Shown: positions 33,925 to 45,265 of the stretch, piece after piece
Layout: every line of letters begins with the position of its first letter
How positions within the stretch are numbered: position 1 is the first letter of the stretch
Assembly: GCF_002094975.1 (NCBI RefSeq)
Contig: NZ_CP015283.1
Span: 372,001 to 436,000, forward strand
Direction: 5' to 3'
Length of the DNA: 64,000 bases
Source: Streptococcus salivarius
GTDB taxonomy: Bacteria > Bacillota > Bacilli > Lactobacillales > Streptococcaceae
The notes under the pieces: generated by a model
Seen by the model: the letters and a program-made list of their open reading frames with translations, nothing else
The model's database searches: none
Told to the model about the DNA's origin: nothing
Program-made: the position numbers and the translations under genes

Positions 33925-36348
33925 CTAATGCCCTCCAAGAATGCTAGACCAGGCTTTTTGATAGTCACTGTCGGTTCCACCAATAGCAAACTTGTAAGTC
34001 GTATCTCCAGGTCCATTTTTAGCCCAGTAAGTATCAACCATTTCACCACTTACAGAAACATTACGACCATTGACAGACACTGTTGCTGGTTTAAGACCTG
34101 TTGATTTAAGCACACTTGCCTTAATGGCACTTGAATCGATATTAAACTTATCTCCCGTTTTAAAAATACCTGGATTAGCATTATAGATAGCGGAAGTCAA
34201 ACGAGCCATATATTGGGAATTATATATGTAACCCGTTTTAGAATTGGTTGGTGTATTATTATCATATCCGGCCCAACCACCAAGAGTAATACCAGGCGTT
34301 GACACAATCAGCCAAGCATCCGCAAAGTTATCTGTCGTTCCTGTTTTACCCATCCAGTCCGCTGAGGCTGCTGCACCATTGACATTTTTCAATTCAGAAT
34401 GAAATTGAGTTGTTGCTCCTTTAACTACCACTTCTTTGAGTAAGTTATCCATGATACTAGCCGTAGCCCTTGAAAAAACTTGAACTCCTTCAGATTTATG
34501 CTGATAGATAACTTCGCCAGTCCGGTCAGTAATACTATCAATCATATGGCCCTTCTCATAGACGCCACCATTGGAAAGCATTTGATAGGCATTTACTTGC
34601 TGGGCAACCGTAGTTTCAATTCCCCCGCCAAGAGGTAAACTTTCGATATTGTAGTTAGCAATCTTATAACCCATCTTGGTCATGTAACCCTCAACATCAA
34701 CATCATGACGTTGAAGCATTTGATAAGTCCAAAAGGCTGGAATGTTCCATGAGGTATTGAGTGCCTCTTGTAGGTTCATCATAGCTGTACCCTTATCACC
34801 ATCATGGAGAATAGGCGTTCCACCCGTAAAATTAGTTGGGTAGTTAGAAAGGATACTTGAGCTACCCATCAAACCTTGATCAATAGCAATTCCATAAGCG
34901 ATAATAGGCTTAATAGAGGAACCTGGGGAGCGTGCCGTATCAAAGGCATGGTTATTTTGGTTATTTTCGTAACTACGACCACCAACAAATCCTAGAATTG
35001 CTCCGGTCGCATTATCCATGAGCACATTTCCGACTTCAACTCCACTATTACCTCCTTGGTCAAGGAGGCCACCATATTGACTCGCAGCATCTTGCATCGC
35101 ATTATAAACTGCATTGTCAATAGTTGTCTTAACGCTGTAGCCACCGGTTTGGAGCTCTTGAAGAGCCCTCTCACGATAGCTTTCCTTTGTCTTATCATTT
35201 TTCAACTCTTGACTCGATACCTTGTCATGTTTAACGAGGTAATCATACATGACACCCTGAGCCTCAGACATGACAGAATAGTACAAATAGTCATGACTTA
35301 CGGCATCAGACTTCTCACCAGCCTTGAAATCTTTAGTGATATCATAATTCTTATAGCTTTCGTACTGCGACTTATCTAGATAGCCACCGCGATAAAGATT
35401 GTAGAGTACATCTTGTTGACGTGCCAAGCCATAAGAAAGATCCTCTGCGTTTTTTAATTGTCCATCAGCTGTATAAGGGGAGTAGACAATCGGGCTCTGT
35501 GGCAAACCTGCCAGATAGGCTGCCTGAGGAACTGTCAAATCTGCCGCAGATACCCCAAAGATACCTTGAGCAGCCTCCTCAATACCAGCAATATTTTTCC
35601 CCTTGTTATTACGTCCAAAAGGAGAAACATTCAGATAATCGGTTAAAATTTCATTTTTAGAAACACGACGCTCCAATTGTAAGGCATAGATAATCTCTGC
35701 CGCCTTACGTTTAAAGGTTGGCGCATCCCCTGTTACCTGTTGCTTTATTAACTGCTGTGTTAGCGTCGAACCTCCACTTGAAGAGCCAACTCCCAAAACT
35801 GATGACACCAAAGCCCTAAATACTGCCTTTGGCACAACACCCTTATGCTTCTTAAAATTTTCATCCTCAGTCGCAATGATGGCATTCTTGACATTGTTAG
35901 AAATCGCATCACTCTCAATAGGTGTTCTCAGCAAGTCAGTGTCAATATCCGCAATCTTCTTGGAATCGGAATAGCTCATCGAAGATACCAAACTAACCTC
36001 ACTAATCTGATTCAACAAGGTTTTGTCCTTAATCGACGGAACAGACTCAATTTGACTCCCCAAATAACCCAAACCAATTCCTGCACCGAACAAGGTAAGG
36101 ACGATAATAACCACATAAAAGAAATCAGACAAAAGCTTTAAGGTTTTTAAGAAAACATCACCCATGTCTAAGAGTGTCATCCGGTCCTCAGGCGACTTTC
36201 TAACTTGCTTACGATTCCACTTAGAATCAGTTGTAGCTTTCCTTTCATTAAAAGATTTATCCCCTCTTTTAGACCTAGAACCAGCAAACTTTGTGCGAAT
36301 AGCCTGCCCTAATCGTCTAAAATAATTTATTATTTTTTCAAAATTCAT
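33925..36348 (-). CDS. pbp1b: Bifunctional penicillin-binding protein 1B
   Basis: PBP1b polymerises and cross-links peptidoglycan. The 807-residue protein has a basic cytosolic tail and one membrane anchor (about residues 73-97). A family 51 transglycosylase domain follows, with TEDENFKKHKG (about 159, catalytic Glu) and GSTLTQQL, then a transpeptidase domain with SPGSSIKP (SxxK, about 475), TSWNIPA (SxN) and KTGTTDN (KTG, about 670). GAGGT precedes the ATG. It is divergent from tyrS and upstream of rpoB, an order kept across streptococci. Confidence 0.95.
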   Translation of the reverse strand: MNFEKIINYFRRLGQAIRTKFAGSRSKRGDKSFNERKATTDSKWNRKQVRKSPEDRMTLLDMGDVFLKTLKLLSDFFYVVIIVLTLFGAGIGLGYLGSQIESVPSIKDKTLLNQISEVSLVSSMSYSDSKKIADIDTDLLRTPIESDAISNNVKNAIIATEDENFKKHKGVVPKAVFRALVSSVLGVGSSSGGSTLTQQLIKQQVTGDAPTFKRKAAEIIYALQLERRVSKNEILTDYLNVSPFGRNNKGKNIAGIEEAAQGIFGVSAADLTVPQAAYLAGLPQSPIVYSPYTADGQLKNAEDLSYGLARQQDVLYNLYRGGYLDKSQYESYKNYDITKDFKAGEKSDAVSHDYLYYSVMSEAQGVMYDYLVKHDKVSSQELKNDKTKESYRERALQELQTGGYSVKTTIDNAVYNAMQDAASQYGGLLDQGGNSGVEVGNVLMDNATGAILGFVGGRSYENNQNNHAFDTARSPGSSIKPIIAYGIAIDQGLMGSSSILSNYPTNFTGGTPILHDGDKGTAMMNLQEALNTSWNIPAFWTYQMLQRHDVDVEGYMTKMGYKIANYNIESLPLGGGIETTVAQQVNAYQMLSNGGVYEKGHMIDSITDRTGEVIYQHKSEGVQVFSRATASIMDNLLKEVVVKGATTQFHSELKNVNGAAASADWMGKTGTTDNFADAWLIVSTPGITLGGWAGYDNNTPTNSKTGYIYNSQYMARLTSAIYNANPGIFKTGDKFNIDSSAIKASVLKSTGLKPATVSVNGRNVSVSGEMVDTYWAKNGPGDTTYKFAIGGTDSDYQKAWSSILGGH

Positions 36349-36449
36349 AGAAATACCTCAAAGCCTATTATAACAAACTTTGACAAAGCTTGCATAGGCC
36401 TACTTTCTTTTGGTATAATGGTGCAGAATATACTTTATTGGAGAATATC

Positions 36450-37706
36450 ATGACAATTTTTGAAGAACTAAAAGCACGTGGCTTGATTTTTCAAACCACA
36501 GATGAAGAAGCCCTTGTAAAAGCCTTTGAAGAGGGACCAGTCTCATACTACACTGGTTATGACCCAACAGCAGACAGTCTCCACCTTGGACACCTTGTAG
36601 CTATCCTTACAAGTCGCCGACTTCAATTGGCTGGACACAAACCTTACGCCCTCGTTGGTGGTGCAACAGGTTTGATTGGTGACCCATCATTTAAAGATGC
36701 TGAACGTAGCCTCCAAACCAAAGAAACCGTTGAAGGTTGGGTTGAAAAAATCCAAGGTCAGCTCTCTCGTTTCCTTGATTTTGAAAATGGTGACAACAAA
36801 GCCGTTATGGTTAACAACTATGATTGGTTTGGTTCAGTCAGCTTCATCGATTTCTTGCGTGACGTGGGTAAATACTTCACAGTTAACTACATGATGAGTA
36901 AGGAATCTGTTAAGAAACGTATTGAAACAGGTATCTCTTACACTGAGTTTGCCTACCAAATCATGCAAGGTTACGATTTCTATGAACTCAACGATAAGTA
37001 CGGCGTAACCCTCCAAATTGGTGGTTCTGACCAATGGGGTAATATGACAGCAGGTACTGAGCTCTTGCGTCGTAAAGCAGATAAATCTGGACACGTCATT
37101 ACAGTGCCACTTATCACAGATTCAACTGGTAAAAAATTCGGTAAATCTGAAGGTAACGCTGTCTGGCTTGATGCTACTAAAACAACACCTTACGAAATGT
37201 ACCAATTCTGGCTCAACGTTATGGATGATGATGCTGTTCGCTTCTTGAAGATTTTCACTTTCTTGTCACTTGAAGAAATCGAAGAAATCGGTAAAGAATT
37301 TGACCAAGCTCGTCACCAACGTTTAGCACAAAAGGTTTTGGCTCGCGAAGTTGTTACTTTGGTTCACGGTAAAGAAGCCTACGAACAAGCTGTTCACATC
37401 ACTGAACAACTCTTCGCTGGTAACCTTAAAGCTCTCTCAGCACGTGACCTTAAAGTTGCCCTTAACGGTGTCCCAACTTATGAGATCTCAGCAGATGAAA
37501 ATCTGAACATCGTTGAACTTCTCGTCAATGCTAAGATTTCACCTTCTAAACGCCAAGCACGTGAAGATGTCCAAAACGGTGCTATCTACATCAATGGTGA
37601 ACGTGTACAAGACTTGAATTACACCCTCTCAGATGCAGATAAAATTGATAATGAAATTACTGTTATCCGTCGTGGTAAGAAGAAAAACTTTGTCTTGACT
37701 TACTAA
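36450..37706 (+). CDS. tyrS: Tyrosine-tRNA ligase
   Basis: This class I aminoacyl-tRNA synthetase charges tRNA-Tyr. The 418-residue protein has the HIGH-type motif LHLGHL (about residue 46), the tyrosine pocket GYDFYELN, the KMSKS-type KKFGKSEG (about 229) and a C-terminal S4 RNA-binding domain. ATG 36450 follows TTGGAGA and gives normal length; an earlier in-frame ATG at 36390 would sit upstream of the TATAAT promoter near 36414. No T-box fits in the short leader. Confidence 0.97.
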   Translation: MTIFEELKARGLIFQTTDEEALVKAFEEGPVSYYTGYDPTADSLHLGHLVAILTSRRLQLAGHKPYALVGGATGLIGDPSFKDAERSLQTKETVEGWVEKIQGQLSRFLDFENGDNKAVMVNNYDWFGSVSFIDFLRDVGKYFTVNYMMSKESVKKRIETGISYTEFAYQIMQGYDFYELNDKYGVTLQIGGSDQWGNMTAGTELLRRKADKSGHVITVPLITDSTGKKFGKSEGNAVWLDATKTTPYEMYQFWLNVMDDDAVRFLKIFTFLSLEEIEEIGKEFDQARHQRLAQKVLAREVVTLVHGKEAYEQAVHITEQLFAGNLKALSARDLKVALNGVPTYEISADENLNIVELLVNAKISPSKRQAREDVQNGAIYINGERVQDLNYTLSDADKIDNEITVIRRGKKKNFVLTY

Positions 37707-37718
37707 TTTATAGCTATT

Positions 37719-37746
37719 CTCACTCCTTAATGGAGTGAGTTTTTTT
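37719..37746 (+). terminator. Terminator of tyrS
   Basis: CTCACTCC/GGAGTGAG with a 5-base loop is followed by T7. Confidence 0.92.
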
Positions 37747-37792
37747 ACCCAAAAAGAGCAGTCGGATTCCCAACTACTCTCTTCAGAACACA

Positions 37793-37817
37793 AAAAACCA
37801 GTACTAGACTGGTTTTT
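37793..37817. terminator. Terminator of the ilv genes
   Basis: AAAAACCAGT pairs with ACTGGTTTTT over a 5-base loop between the convergent tyrS and ilvC; A and T tracts flank both sides. Confidence 0.8.
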
Positions 37818-37829
37818 GAGACTATCACA

Positions 37830-38882
<1,053 letters not shown>

Positions 38883-38927
38883 TTATTGCCTTTTTAAGGC
38901 TGGGTTAACAAATTTAGGTTGGATTTT

Positions 38928-39404
38928 TTAATCACGGGTAAATCCAGTAGCACCCGTACGAGCGATATTCTTTATTCCGTAAGGACGAATAACTCGTAGA
39001 AGCGCCTCGCTCTTTTCAGCATCACCAGTCATCTGGATAGTGATAGAGCTTGGTGCCACATCAACCACCGATGCACGGAAAGGTTGAATAATCGCCAAGA
39101 TTTCAGCACGCTTAGAGGTTGGTGCTGACACCTTAACTAGGATAACTTCACGTTCCAAGTGTGGCTGATCCGTGATATCACGGATACGAATCACATCAAT
39201 CTGACGATTAAGCTGTTTGATGATTTGTTCCACTTCATTTTGAGAATTCACATCAATAATAATCGTAATACGTGAAACGTTAGGATCCTCAGAAGCCCCT
39301 ACAGAGATACTTTCAATATTAACTTGACGTCGTGAAAGAACACCTGTGAAGCGGTTAAGGACACCCGAACGGTTCTGAAGTTTAGCTGTTAACATTCTAC
39401 GCAT
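38928..39404 (-). CDS. ilvN: Acetolactate synthase small (regulatory) subunit
   Basis: The 158-residue protein begins with an ACT domain (LTAKLQNRSGVLNRFTGVLSRR, split, residues 4-25) that binds valine and confers feedback inhibition on IlvB, followed by the C-terminal ALS_ss domain with the VDVAPSSITIQMTG motif. The start overlaps the ilvB stop by 8 bases, ensuring coupled synthesis of the two subunits. Confidence 0.96.
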   Translation of the reverse strand: MRRMLTAKLQNRSGVLNRFTGVLSRRQVNIESISVGASEDPNVSRITIIIDVNSQNEVEQIIKQLNRQIDVIRIRDITDQPHLEREVILVKVSAPTSKRAEILAIIQPFRASVVDVAPSSITIQMTGDAEKSEALLRVIRPYGIKNIARTGATGFTRD

Positions 39405-41097
39405 TGAACTTCACCCCCAACATTTCGTGATTACTCTTACCAGCCGGAACGATTGGCAAGACATGCTCTTTACGAGAGATATCCACCTCGATGAACATTG
39501 GTACGTCTTCCTTGATAACTTCCAAATCCTGATCAATTGTCTCTGGATTATCAAACTTGTAGGACTTAATGCCGTAAGCTTGAGCCATCAATTGGAAATC
39601 TGGGAGGGTATCAAAGACTGACTCTGATGTACGCCCTTCGTAGAAGGACTCTTGCCATTGACGTACCATACCAAGTGAGTGGTTGTTCAACATAACAACC
39701 TTGATTGGCACCTTGTAAATATTTAAGATAGCCAATTCTTGGTTCGTCATTTGGAAACCACCATCACCAACAAAGAGGATAACTTCTTTATCAGGATTAG
39801 CAATTTTGGCACCAATTGCTGCTGGGACACCAAATCCCATTGTTCCAAGACCACCTGAGGTCACCAGTTGACGCTCATTTTGGTATGGATAATACTGAGC
39901 TGTCCACATTTGATGTTGACCAACGTCAGTAACAACAACAGCATCACCCTTAGTCAATTCACCGATACGCTCGATAACTGCCTGAGGCTGTACCATACGT
40001 TCTTTCTTATCGTAAGAACGTACACGCTCTTTGTCTTTTGTGACTTTTTCAATCCATTTTTCAGTGTTATTCTGAACCACTGGTTCTGCTAAGAGCATTT
40101 CAAGAGCTTGCTTGGCATCACCAACAACTGGAAGGTCCACTGCAATAATTTTACCAATCTCAGCTGGATCTATATCAATATGGACAACCTTAGCATTCTT
40201 AGCAAATGTTTTAGGATTACCTGTCAAACGGTCATCAAAACGACAACCAATAGCAATCATAAAGTCAGCATCCGTCATAGCAATGTTAGCCGCATATGAA
40301 CCGTGCATACCACCCATACCCAAGAAAAGGGGATGACTAGTAGCAATTGTCCCTTGTCCTAGAAGACTTGTGACAACTGGGATTTGGTAGCGTTCTGCAA
40401 AAGCAACTAGCTCCTTAGCAGATTCAGAATAAGACACCCCACCTCCAGCTACAATAACCGGTTTCTTAGCTTTCCCCAACTGCTTCAAGATTTTCTTGAT
40501 TTGCATTTCGTTTGGTCTTAGCGTCGGTTGGTAACTTGGAAGATTAATTTCAGGATCGTTGATGAAGGCTGTTTCCTTAGCTACGACATCTTTAGGGAGG
40601 TCGATAACAACCGGACCAGGACGACCAGTTGTTGCAATATGAACCGCTTCCCTAATAATACGAGGAATATCAGCTGTATCGCGAATCTGATAATTGTATT
40701 TTGTAATCGGCATGGTAATTCCGACAATGTCAGCCTCTTGGAAGGCATCCTTACCAATACCTGATGTTGCTACCTGACCAGTAAAGACTAGGAGAGGTAC
40801 GCTATCACTCATAGCATCTGCAATCCCTGTAATAGCATTAGTGGCACCAGGACCACTCGTTACAAGAGCAACACCGAGTTTACCAGTTGATTTGGCATAA
40901 CCTTCAGCTTCGTGCAGACTTCCTTGCTCATGACGAGATAAGATATGATTAATCTTGTCATTTTTGTAAATAGCATCATACAAAGGAAGAACCGCTCCGC
41001 CAGGATATCCAAAGATAGTTGAAATCCCAAGTTCAAGAAGTGTATCAAGAATCAAATCAGCACCAGAGCGTGCTTCTTCAAGTTCAATTTTCTTCAC
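39397..41097 (-). CDS. ilvB: Acetolactate synthase large (catalytic) subunit
   Basis: The 566-residue ThDP enzyme condenses pyruvate to acetolactate. Visible are the catalytic Glu region SRHEQGSLHEAEGYA (about residue 55), the central FAD-binding domain, and the ThDP/Mg motif GDGGFQMTNQELAILN (about 430-445). It is biosynthetic (ilvB) rather than catabolic (alsS), shown by the ilvN overlap. A CodY-like box lies in its leader at 41128-41142. Confidence 0.97.
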   Translation of the reverse strand: MKKIELEEARSGADLILDTLLELGISTIFGYPGGAVLPLYDAIYKNDKINHILSRHEQGSLHEAEGYAKSTGKLGVALVTSGPGATNAITGIADAMSDSVPLLVFTGQVATSGIGKDAFQEADIVGITMPITKYNYQIRDTADIPRIIREAVHIATTGRPGPVVIDLPKDVVAKETAFINDPEINLPSYQPTLRPNEMQIKKILKQLGKAKKPVIVAGGGVSYSESAKELVAFAERYQIPVVTSLLGQGTIATSHPLFLGMGGMHGSYAANIAMTDADFMIAIGCRFDDRLTGNPKTFAKNAKVVHIDIDPAEIGKIIAVDLPVVGDAKQALEMLLAEPVVQNNTEKWIEKVTKDKERVRSYDKKERMVQPQAVIERIGELTKGDAVVVTDVGQHQMWTAQYYPYQNERQLVTSGGLGTMGFGVPAAIGAKIANPDKEVILFVGDGGFQMTNQELAILNIYKVPIKVVMLNNHSLGMVRQWQESFYEGRTSESVFDTLPDFQLMAQAYGIKSYKFDNPETIDQDLEVIKEDVPMFIEVDISRKEHVLPIVPAGKSNHEMLGVKFNA

Positions 41098-41127
41098 ATG
41101 GACCTCCTTTAGTAGTTGTTTTTTTCG

Positions 41128-41142
41128 AATTGTCTAAAAATT
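41128..41142. promoter_or_regulatory. CodY-like box upstream of ilvB
   Basis: The minus strand reads AATTTTTAGACAATT, 13 of 15 bases of the CodY consensus AATTTTCWGAAAATT. It lies about 10 bases below a TATACA -10-like element. Confidence 0.6.
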
Positions 41143-41230
41143 CAAAACCTTGTATACTATGATAACATTTTTAACCAAATTTGCAAGGGTTTCAGAGAAA
41201 AATATCACAAACTCTTCGGAAAGAATGTTC

Positions 41231-42952
41231 TTAGTTTTTTTCTTGTGCTTGACGTTCTGCTTTACGTTCTTCGAATTCTTCGTCACTCATCAAAGTTCCG
41301 CCGACATTGGCTGATTTAGCAAAGGCTGTATAGCGACGCAACCAACCACTTGAAATTTTTGATTTGAAAGGTTTCAAATGTTTGCGACGTTCTTCAAGGG
41401 TTACATCATCGACAAGCAGATCAAGAGTACGGTTTGGAAGATCAATCACGATTTCATCGCCATCTTCGATTAGGGCGATATTACCACCTTCTGCTGCTTC
41501 TGGAGAAACGTGACCAATAGCAATACCACGAGTAGCTCCTGAGAAACGGCCATCCGTAATCAGTGCCACATCCTTACCAAGACCGCGTCCGACAATCTTA
41601 GAAGTTGGTGCCAACATTTCTGGCATACCAGGACCACCCTGAGGACCTTCGTATCGAATGACAACGACATGTCCCTTCTTAACTGTTCCATTGTCAATCA
41701 ACTCAAGGGCTTGATCTTGTGAATCACAACAAATAGCTTTACCGCGGAAAGTTTTAACAGATGGATCTACACCACCAACCTTGATAACAGCTCCATCCTG
41801 AGCAATATTTCCGTAAAGAATAGACAAACCACCAACTGGTGAAATAGGATGCTCAATCGGATGGATAATTTCTTCATTTTTGATTTCAGCACCAGCTACA
41901 TTTTCTTTCAAGGTTTTACCAGTAACTGTAATACGATCACCCTTAATGGCTCCCTTTTTAATCAACTGATTGATAATGGCTGGAACACCACCAGCTTCAT
42001 GCACATCATGCATGGTGTAAACACTTGAAGGGGCAATTTTAGAGAGATAAGGTGTCTTCTTGGCAATTTCATTAATGTCCTTAAGGTCATAATCAATACC
42101 AGCCTCACGCGCAATAGCAAGGGTATGGAGAACAGTATTGGTTGAACCACCCATAGCCATATCAAGAGCAAACGCATCATCGATAGCTTCTTTGGTCACA
42201 ATATCACGTGGGCGAACATTATTTTTGATGTTATCCATCAATTTTGTGGCTGCTTGACGAACCAATTCACGACGTTCATCTGAGACAGCTAGGATAGTAC
42301 CGTTACCTGGAAGGGCAAGACCCAAAACTTCCATCAAACAGTTCATTGAGTTAGCGGTAAACATTCCTGAACATGAACCACAAGTTGGACAAGCATTTTT
42401 CTCCAAATAATCGAGCTCTTCCTTGCTCATATCTCCAGCCTGATAGGTACCTACAGCTTCAAACAAACTTGATAGCGTCGCTTGATGACCAGTCATGTCA
42501 ACGCCACCCTTCATAGGGCCACCAGAACAAAATACTGCTGGCACATTAGTACGCATGGCTGCCAAAATCATCCCTGGCGTAATCTTATCACAGTTAGGAA
42601 TATAGAAAACCCCGTCAAACCAGTGGGCATTAATAACTGTTTCTGCAGAATCGGCAATCAATTCACGAGATGGAAGACTGTAACGCATCCCAATATGCCC
42701 CATGGCAATCCCATCATCCACACCAATGGTATTAAACTCAAAAGGAATACCGCCAGCCTCGCGGATAGCTTCCTTGGCAATATCTGCTAATTCACGCAAG
42801 TGAACATGCCCTGGAACAATATCAATATAAGAGTTACAAATAGCAATGAAAGGCTTTTGCATATCCTTGGCAGATTTAACTTGCCCAGTCGCATACAAAA
42901 GTCCGCGTGCTGGTGCCTTATCAACACCAACTTTAATCATATCACTTCTCAT
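41231..42952 (-). CDS. ilvD: Dihydroxy-acid dehydratase
   Basis: IlvD dehydrates dihydroxy-acids to the keto-acid precursors of valine and isoleucine. The 573-residue protein has the iron-sulfur cysteines in CNSYID (about residue 39), NCDKITPGM (about 124) and [13 protein letters not shown] (about 191-203), plus the late [14 protein letters not shown] signature. It lies upstream of ilvB with a 133-base gap that contains a separate promoter, so the two can be expressed apart. Confidence 0.97.
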   Translation of the reverse strand: MRSDMIKVGVDKAPARGLLYATGQVKSAKDMQKPFIAICNSYIDIVPGHVHLRELADIAKEAIREAGGIPFEFNTIGVDDGIAMGHIGMRYSLPSRELIADSAETVINAHWFDGVFYIPNCDKITPGMILAAMRTNVPAVFCSGGPMKGGVDMTGHQATLSSLFEAVGTYQAGDMSKEELDYLEKNACPTCGSCSGMFTANSMNCLMEVLGLALPGNGTILAVSDERRELVRQAATKLMDNIKNNVRPRDIVTKEAIDDAFALDMAMGGSTNTVLHTLAIAREAGIDYDLKDINEIAKKTPYLSKIAPSSVYTMHDVHEAGGVPAIINQLIKKGAIKGDRITVTGKTLKENVAGAEIKNEEIIHPIEHPISPVGGLSILYGNIAQDGAVIKVGGVDPSVKTFRGKAICCDSQDQALELIDNGTVKKGHVVVIRYEGPQGGPGMPEMLAPTSKIVGRGLGKDVALITDGRFSGATRGIAIGHVSPEAAEGGNIALIEDGDEIVIDLPNRTLDLLVDDVTLEERRKHLKPFKSKISSGWLRRYTAFAKSANVGGTLMSDEEFEERKAERQAQEKN

Positions 42953-43018
42953 GATGTTACCTTCAATCTATAAAATTTCTTACAACATATGTTACCACTT
43001 TGGAAAGTAATGTCAAGG

Positions 43019-43033
43019 AATTTTCAGAATATT
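43019..43033. promoter_or_regulatory. CodY-like box upstream of ilvD
   Basis: AATTTTCAGAATATT matches the CodY consensus in 14 of 15 positions. It abuts the -35 TTGACA (minus strand) of a promoter with TAACAT 16 bases on, well placed for repression in amino-acid-rich conditions. Confidence 0.72.
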
Positions 43034-43080
43034 TCTGTAATTTCGAAAAGATGTCCCAGCCGTATCAAAACCGACAAAAC

Positions 43081-43104
43081 AAAAAGGAAGCTCTAAGACT
43101 TCCT
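43081..43104 (-). terminator. Terminator of the gls24-like/fakA operon
   Basis: AGGAAG/CTTCCT with an 8-base loop and T5 on the minus strand lies 17 bases after the fakA stop. Confidence 0.7.
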
Positions 43105-43121
43105 AAATGATTATTTCAATA

Positions 43122-44789
43122 TTATTCAACACTAAAGAGGTATGGATAAACTGGTTGGTCTCCTTGGAAGATTTCAACTTCGATACCTTCGTGAGCCTCT
43201 TCCAATTTTTCCGCAAGTGCTTGAGCTTGTTCTTGATTACCTTCTTCGCCGACATAAATCATAACAATTTCACTGTCTTCGTCAATCATCTTGTCAAAAG
43301 TGTCAAGAAGGGCTTGATCCATATCTGGTGTAGACACAAGGATCTTACCATCAACCATACCAAGGATATCATTTTCATGAATCTCAAGTCCGTCAATAGT
43401 TGTGTCACGTACCGCCAAGGTCACGCTACCACTTGTTACATCTGAAAGACTAGCTGTCATAGCTTCAACATTCGCTTCGATACTTTGGCTAGGATCAAAA
43501 GCAAGCAAGCTTGTAAAGCCTTGTGGTACTGTACGCGTTTCAACAACTGCCGCATTGACATCTACTACCTCAGCAGCTGATTGTGCTGCCATAAAGATGT
43601 TTTTATTGTTTGGCAAGATGATAACATTCTTAGCATTAACCTGCTCAATAGCCTTAACAATATCTTCTGTTGATGGGTTCATTGTTTGACCACCTGAAAT
43701 CACATAGTCAACACCTTGTGATTTGAAGATATCTGCAAGCCCATCTCCAGCAACAACTGCAATAAGAGCAAAGTCTTTAGGAACAGAAGGTGCAGCTTGG
43801 ATAGCTTCTTCTTTTTGAACTTGTGCATCGTGTTGGTTACGCATGTTGTCAACCTTAACTTTGACAAGAGCCCCATATTTAAGACCTTCTTGCATGACAA
43901 GACCTGGATCCTCAGTGTGGACGTGAACTTTGACAATTTCATCGTCATTAACAACAAGGAGAGAATCCCCAAGGTTGCTCAAGTAATTTTGGAACTCTTC
44001 ATAGTCAAAGTCCTTCACATAAGTTGGACCTTGTTTGAGACCAATCATGATTTCCGTACAGTAACCAAAAGTAATGTCTTCTGTTGCAACATGACCAGCA
44101 ACTGACTTATGATGTTCTGCATTGATCATCTCTGTCATCGTAGCAGGTGTCGCTTGGAAGTCCTCTGAAGCGATATACTCACCTGTGAGGGCTGACAAGA
44201 AACCCTCATAAATGAAGACCAAACCTTGACCACCTGAGTCTACCACACCAACTTCTTTCAAAACTGGAAGCATCTCTGGTGTCTTAGCCAAAGCAGCTTT
44301 AGCTCCGTCAAGAGCTGCGCGCATAACCTCAACAGCATCATTTGTAGATTCAGCTTTCTTAATCGCTGCTGAAGCTGCACCACGTGATACTGTAAGGATT
44401 GTTCCTTCAACAGGTTTCATAACAGCTTTATAAGCAACTTCAACCCCTGCTTGGAAGGCATGAGCTAGATCTTGGCCGTCAAGTTCCGTTTTGTCCTTGA
44501 TACTTTGACCAAATCCACGGAACAATTGTGACGTGATAACACCTGAGTTACCACGGGCACCCATCAAAAGACCCTTAGACAAAATCTGACCAACTTCACC
44601 AACTGTTGAAGCTGATTGATCTGCGACAGCTTTGGCTCCGTTATCCATAGTCATTCCCATGTTTGTTCCAGTATCTCCATCTGGTACTGGGAAGACATTG
44701 AGTGAATTCACATATTCTGCTTGCTTACCTAGACGTGTTGCTGCCGCTTGGACCATCTCCTGAAGCAAGCTTGTTGTAATTTTAGACAC
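43122..44789 (-). CDS. fakA: Fatty acid kinase catalytic subunit FakA (DAK2/DegV-like)
   Basis: FakA phosphorylates fatty acids held by FakB (DegV) proteins so that exogenous fatty acids enter phospholipid synthesis. The 555-residue protein has an N-terminal DhaL-type kinase domain with PDGDTGTNMGMTM (residues 34-46) and ARGNSGVITSQLFRGF (about 78). A middle domain contains CTEIMIGL, and a C-terminal FakB-interacting/DegV-like domain starts with ALIAVVAGDGLADIF. The start overlaps the stop of the Asp23-like gene by one base. Confidence 0.93.
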   Translation of the reverse strand: MSKITTSLLQEMVQAAATRLGKQAEYVNSLNVFPVPDGDTGTNMGMTMDNGAKAVADQSASTVGEVGQILSKGLLMGARGNSGVITSQLFRGFGQSIKDKTELDGQDLAHAFQAGVEVAYKAVMKPVEGTILTVSRGAASAAIKKAESTNDAVEVMRAALDGAKAALAKTPEMLPVLKEVGVVDSGGQGLVFIYEGFLSALTGEYIASEDFQATPATMTEMINAEHHKSVAGHVATEDITFGYCTEIMIGLKQGPTYVKDFDYEEFQNYLSNLGDSLLVVNDDEIVKVHVHTEDPGLVMQEGLKYGALVKVKVDNMRNQHDAQVQKEEAIQAAPSVPKDFALIAVVAGDGLADIFKSQGVDYVISGGQTMNPSTEDIVKAIEQVNAKNVIILPNNKNIFMAAQSAAEVVDVNAAVVETRTVPQGFTSLLAFDPSQSIEANVEAMTASLSDVTSGSVTLAVRDTTIDGLEIHENDILGMVDGKILVSTPDMDQALLDTFDKMIDEDSEIVMIYVGEEGNQEQAQALAEKLEEAHEGIEVEIFQGDQPVYPYLFSVE

Positions 44790-45154
44790 TAGTTTTCTCC
44801 TACGACTTTAATATTTTGAACGTAAACATTTACTGTTTCAGCCTTGATACCGAGTTGATTCTCAAGATTAAATTTCACACGTTCTTGAATATTTTTTGAA
44901 ACCTCACTAATCTTAACACCGTAACTCATAACAGTGTAGACATCAACAGTGATACCTGCATCAGTAGATTTCACGACAACTCCTTTTGCGTAGTTTTCTT
45001 TTCCAAGAAGTGCTTGAAAATTATCTCGGATAGCACTCTTACTTGCCATACCGACAACGCCAAAAATTTCTGTTGCTGAACCGCCAACTACTGTTGCGAT
45101 GACATCATCTGACAATTCGATTTGACCATCTTTTGTATTGATTTTTACAGTCAT
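44789..45154 (-). CDS. Asp23/Gls24 family envelope-associated protein
   Basis: The 121-residue protein has the Asp23 (DUF322) pattern, with ELSDDVIATVVGGSATEIFGVVGMAS near the start (split, residues 13-39) and GITVDVYTVMSYGVKI in the middle. Members of this group precede fakA in most Firmicutes (B. subtilis YloU) and are linked to envelope stress. It has no membrane segment. The 1-base overlap with fakA indicates translational coupling. Confidence 0.9.
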   Translation of the reverse strand: MTVKINTKDGQIELSDDVIATVVGGSATEIFGVVGMASKSAIRDNFQALLGKENYAKGVVVKSTDAGITVDVYTVMSYGVKISEVSKNIQERVKFNLENQLGIKAETVNVYVQNIKVVGEN

Positions 45155-45224
45155 AATTACTACCTCAAAAAGTTTTTATCAGCTTATTTTACCATATTCG
45201 AGCCTACTTGTAAAAAATAAGAAG

Positions 45225-45255
45225 AAGATACCCTTTGAATAAGAGTATCTCCTCA
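45225..45255 (-). terminator. Possible terminator of the MATE gene
   Basis: GATACTCTT pairs with AAGGGTATC over a short loop just past the MATE stop; the T run is interrupted (CTTCTTCTTATTTTTT), so termination may be moderate. Confidence 0.45.
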
Positions 45256-45265
45256 GTATTTATCC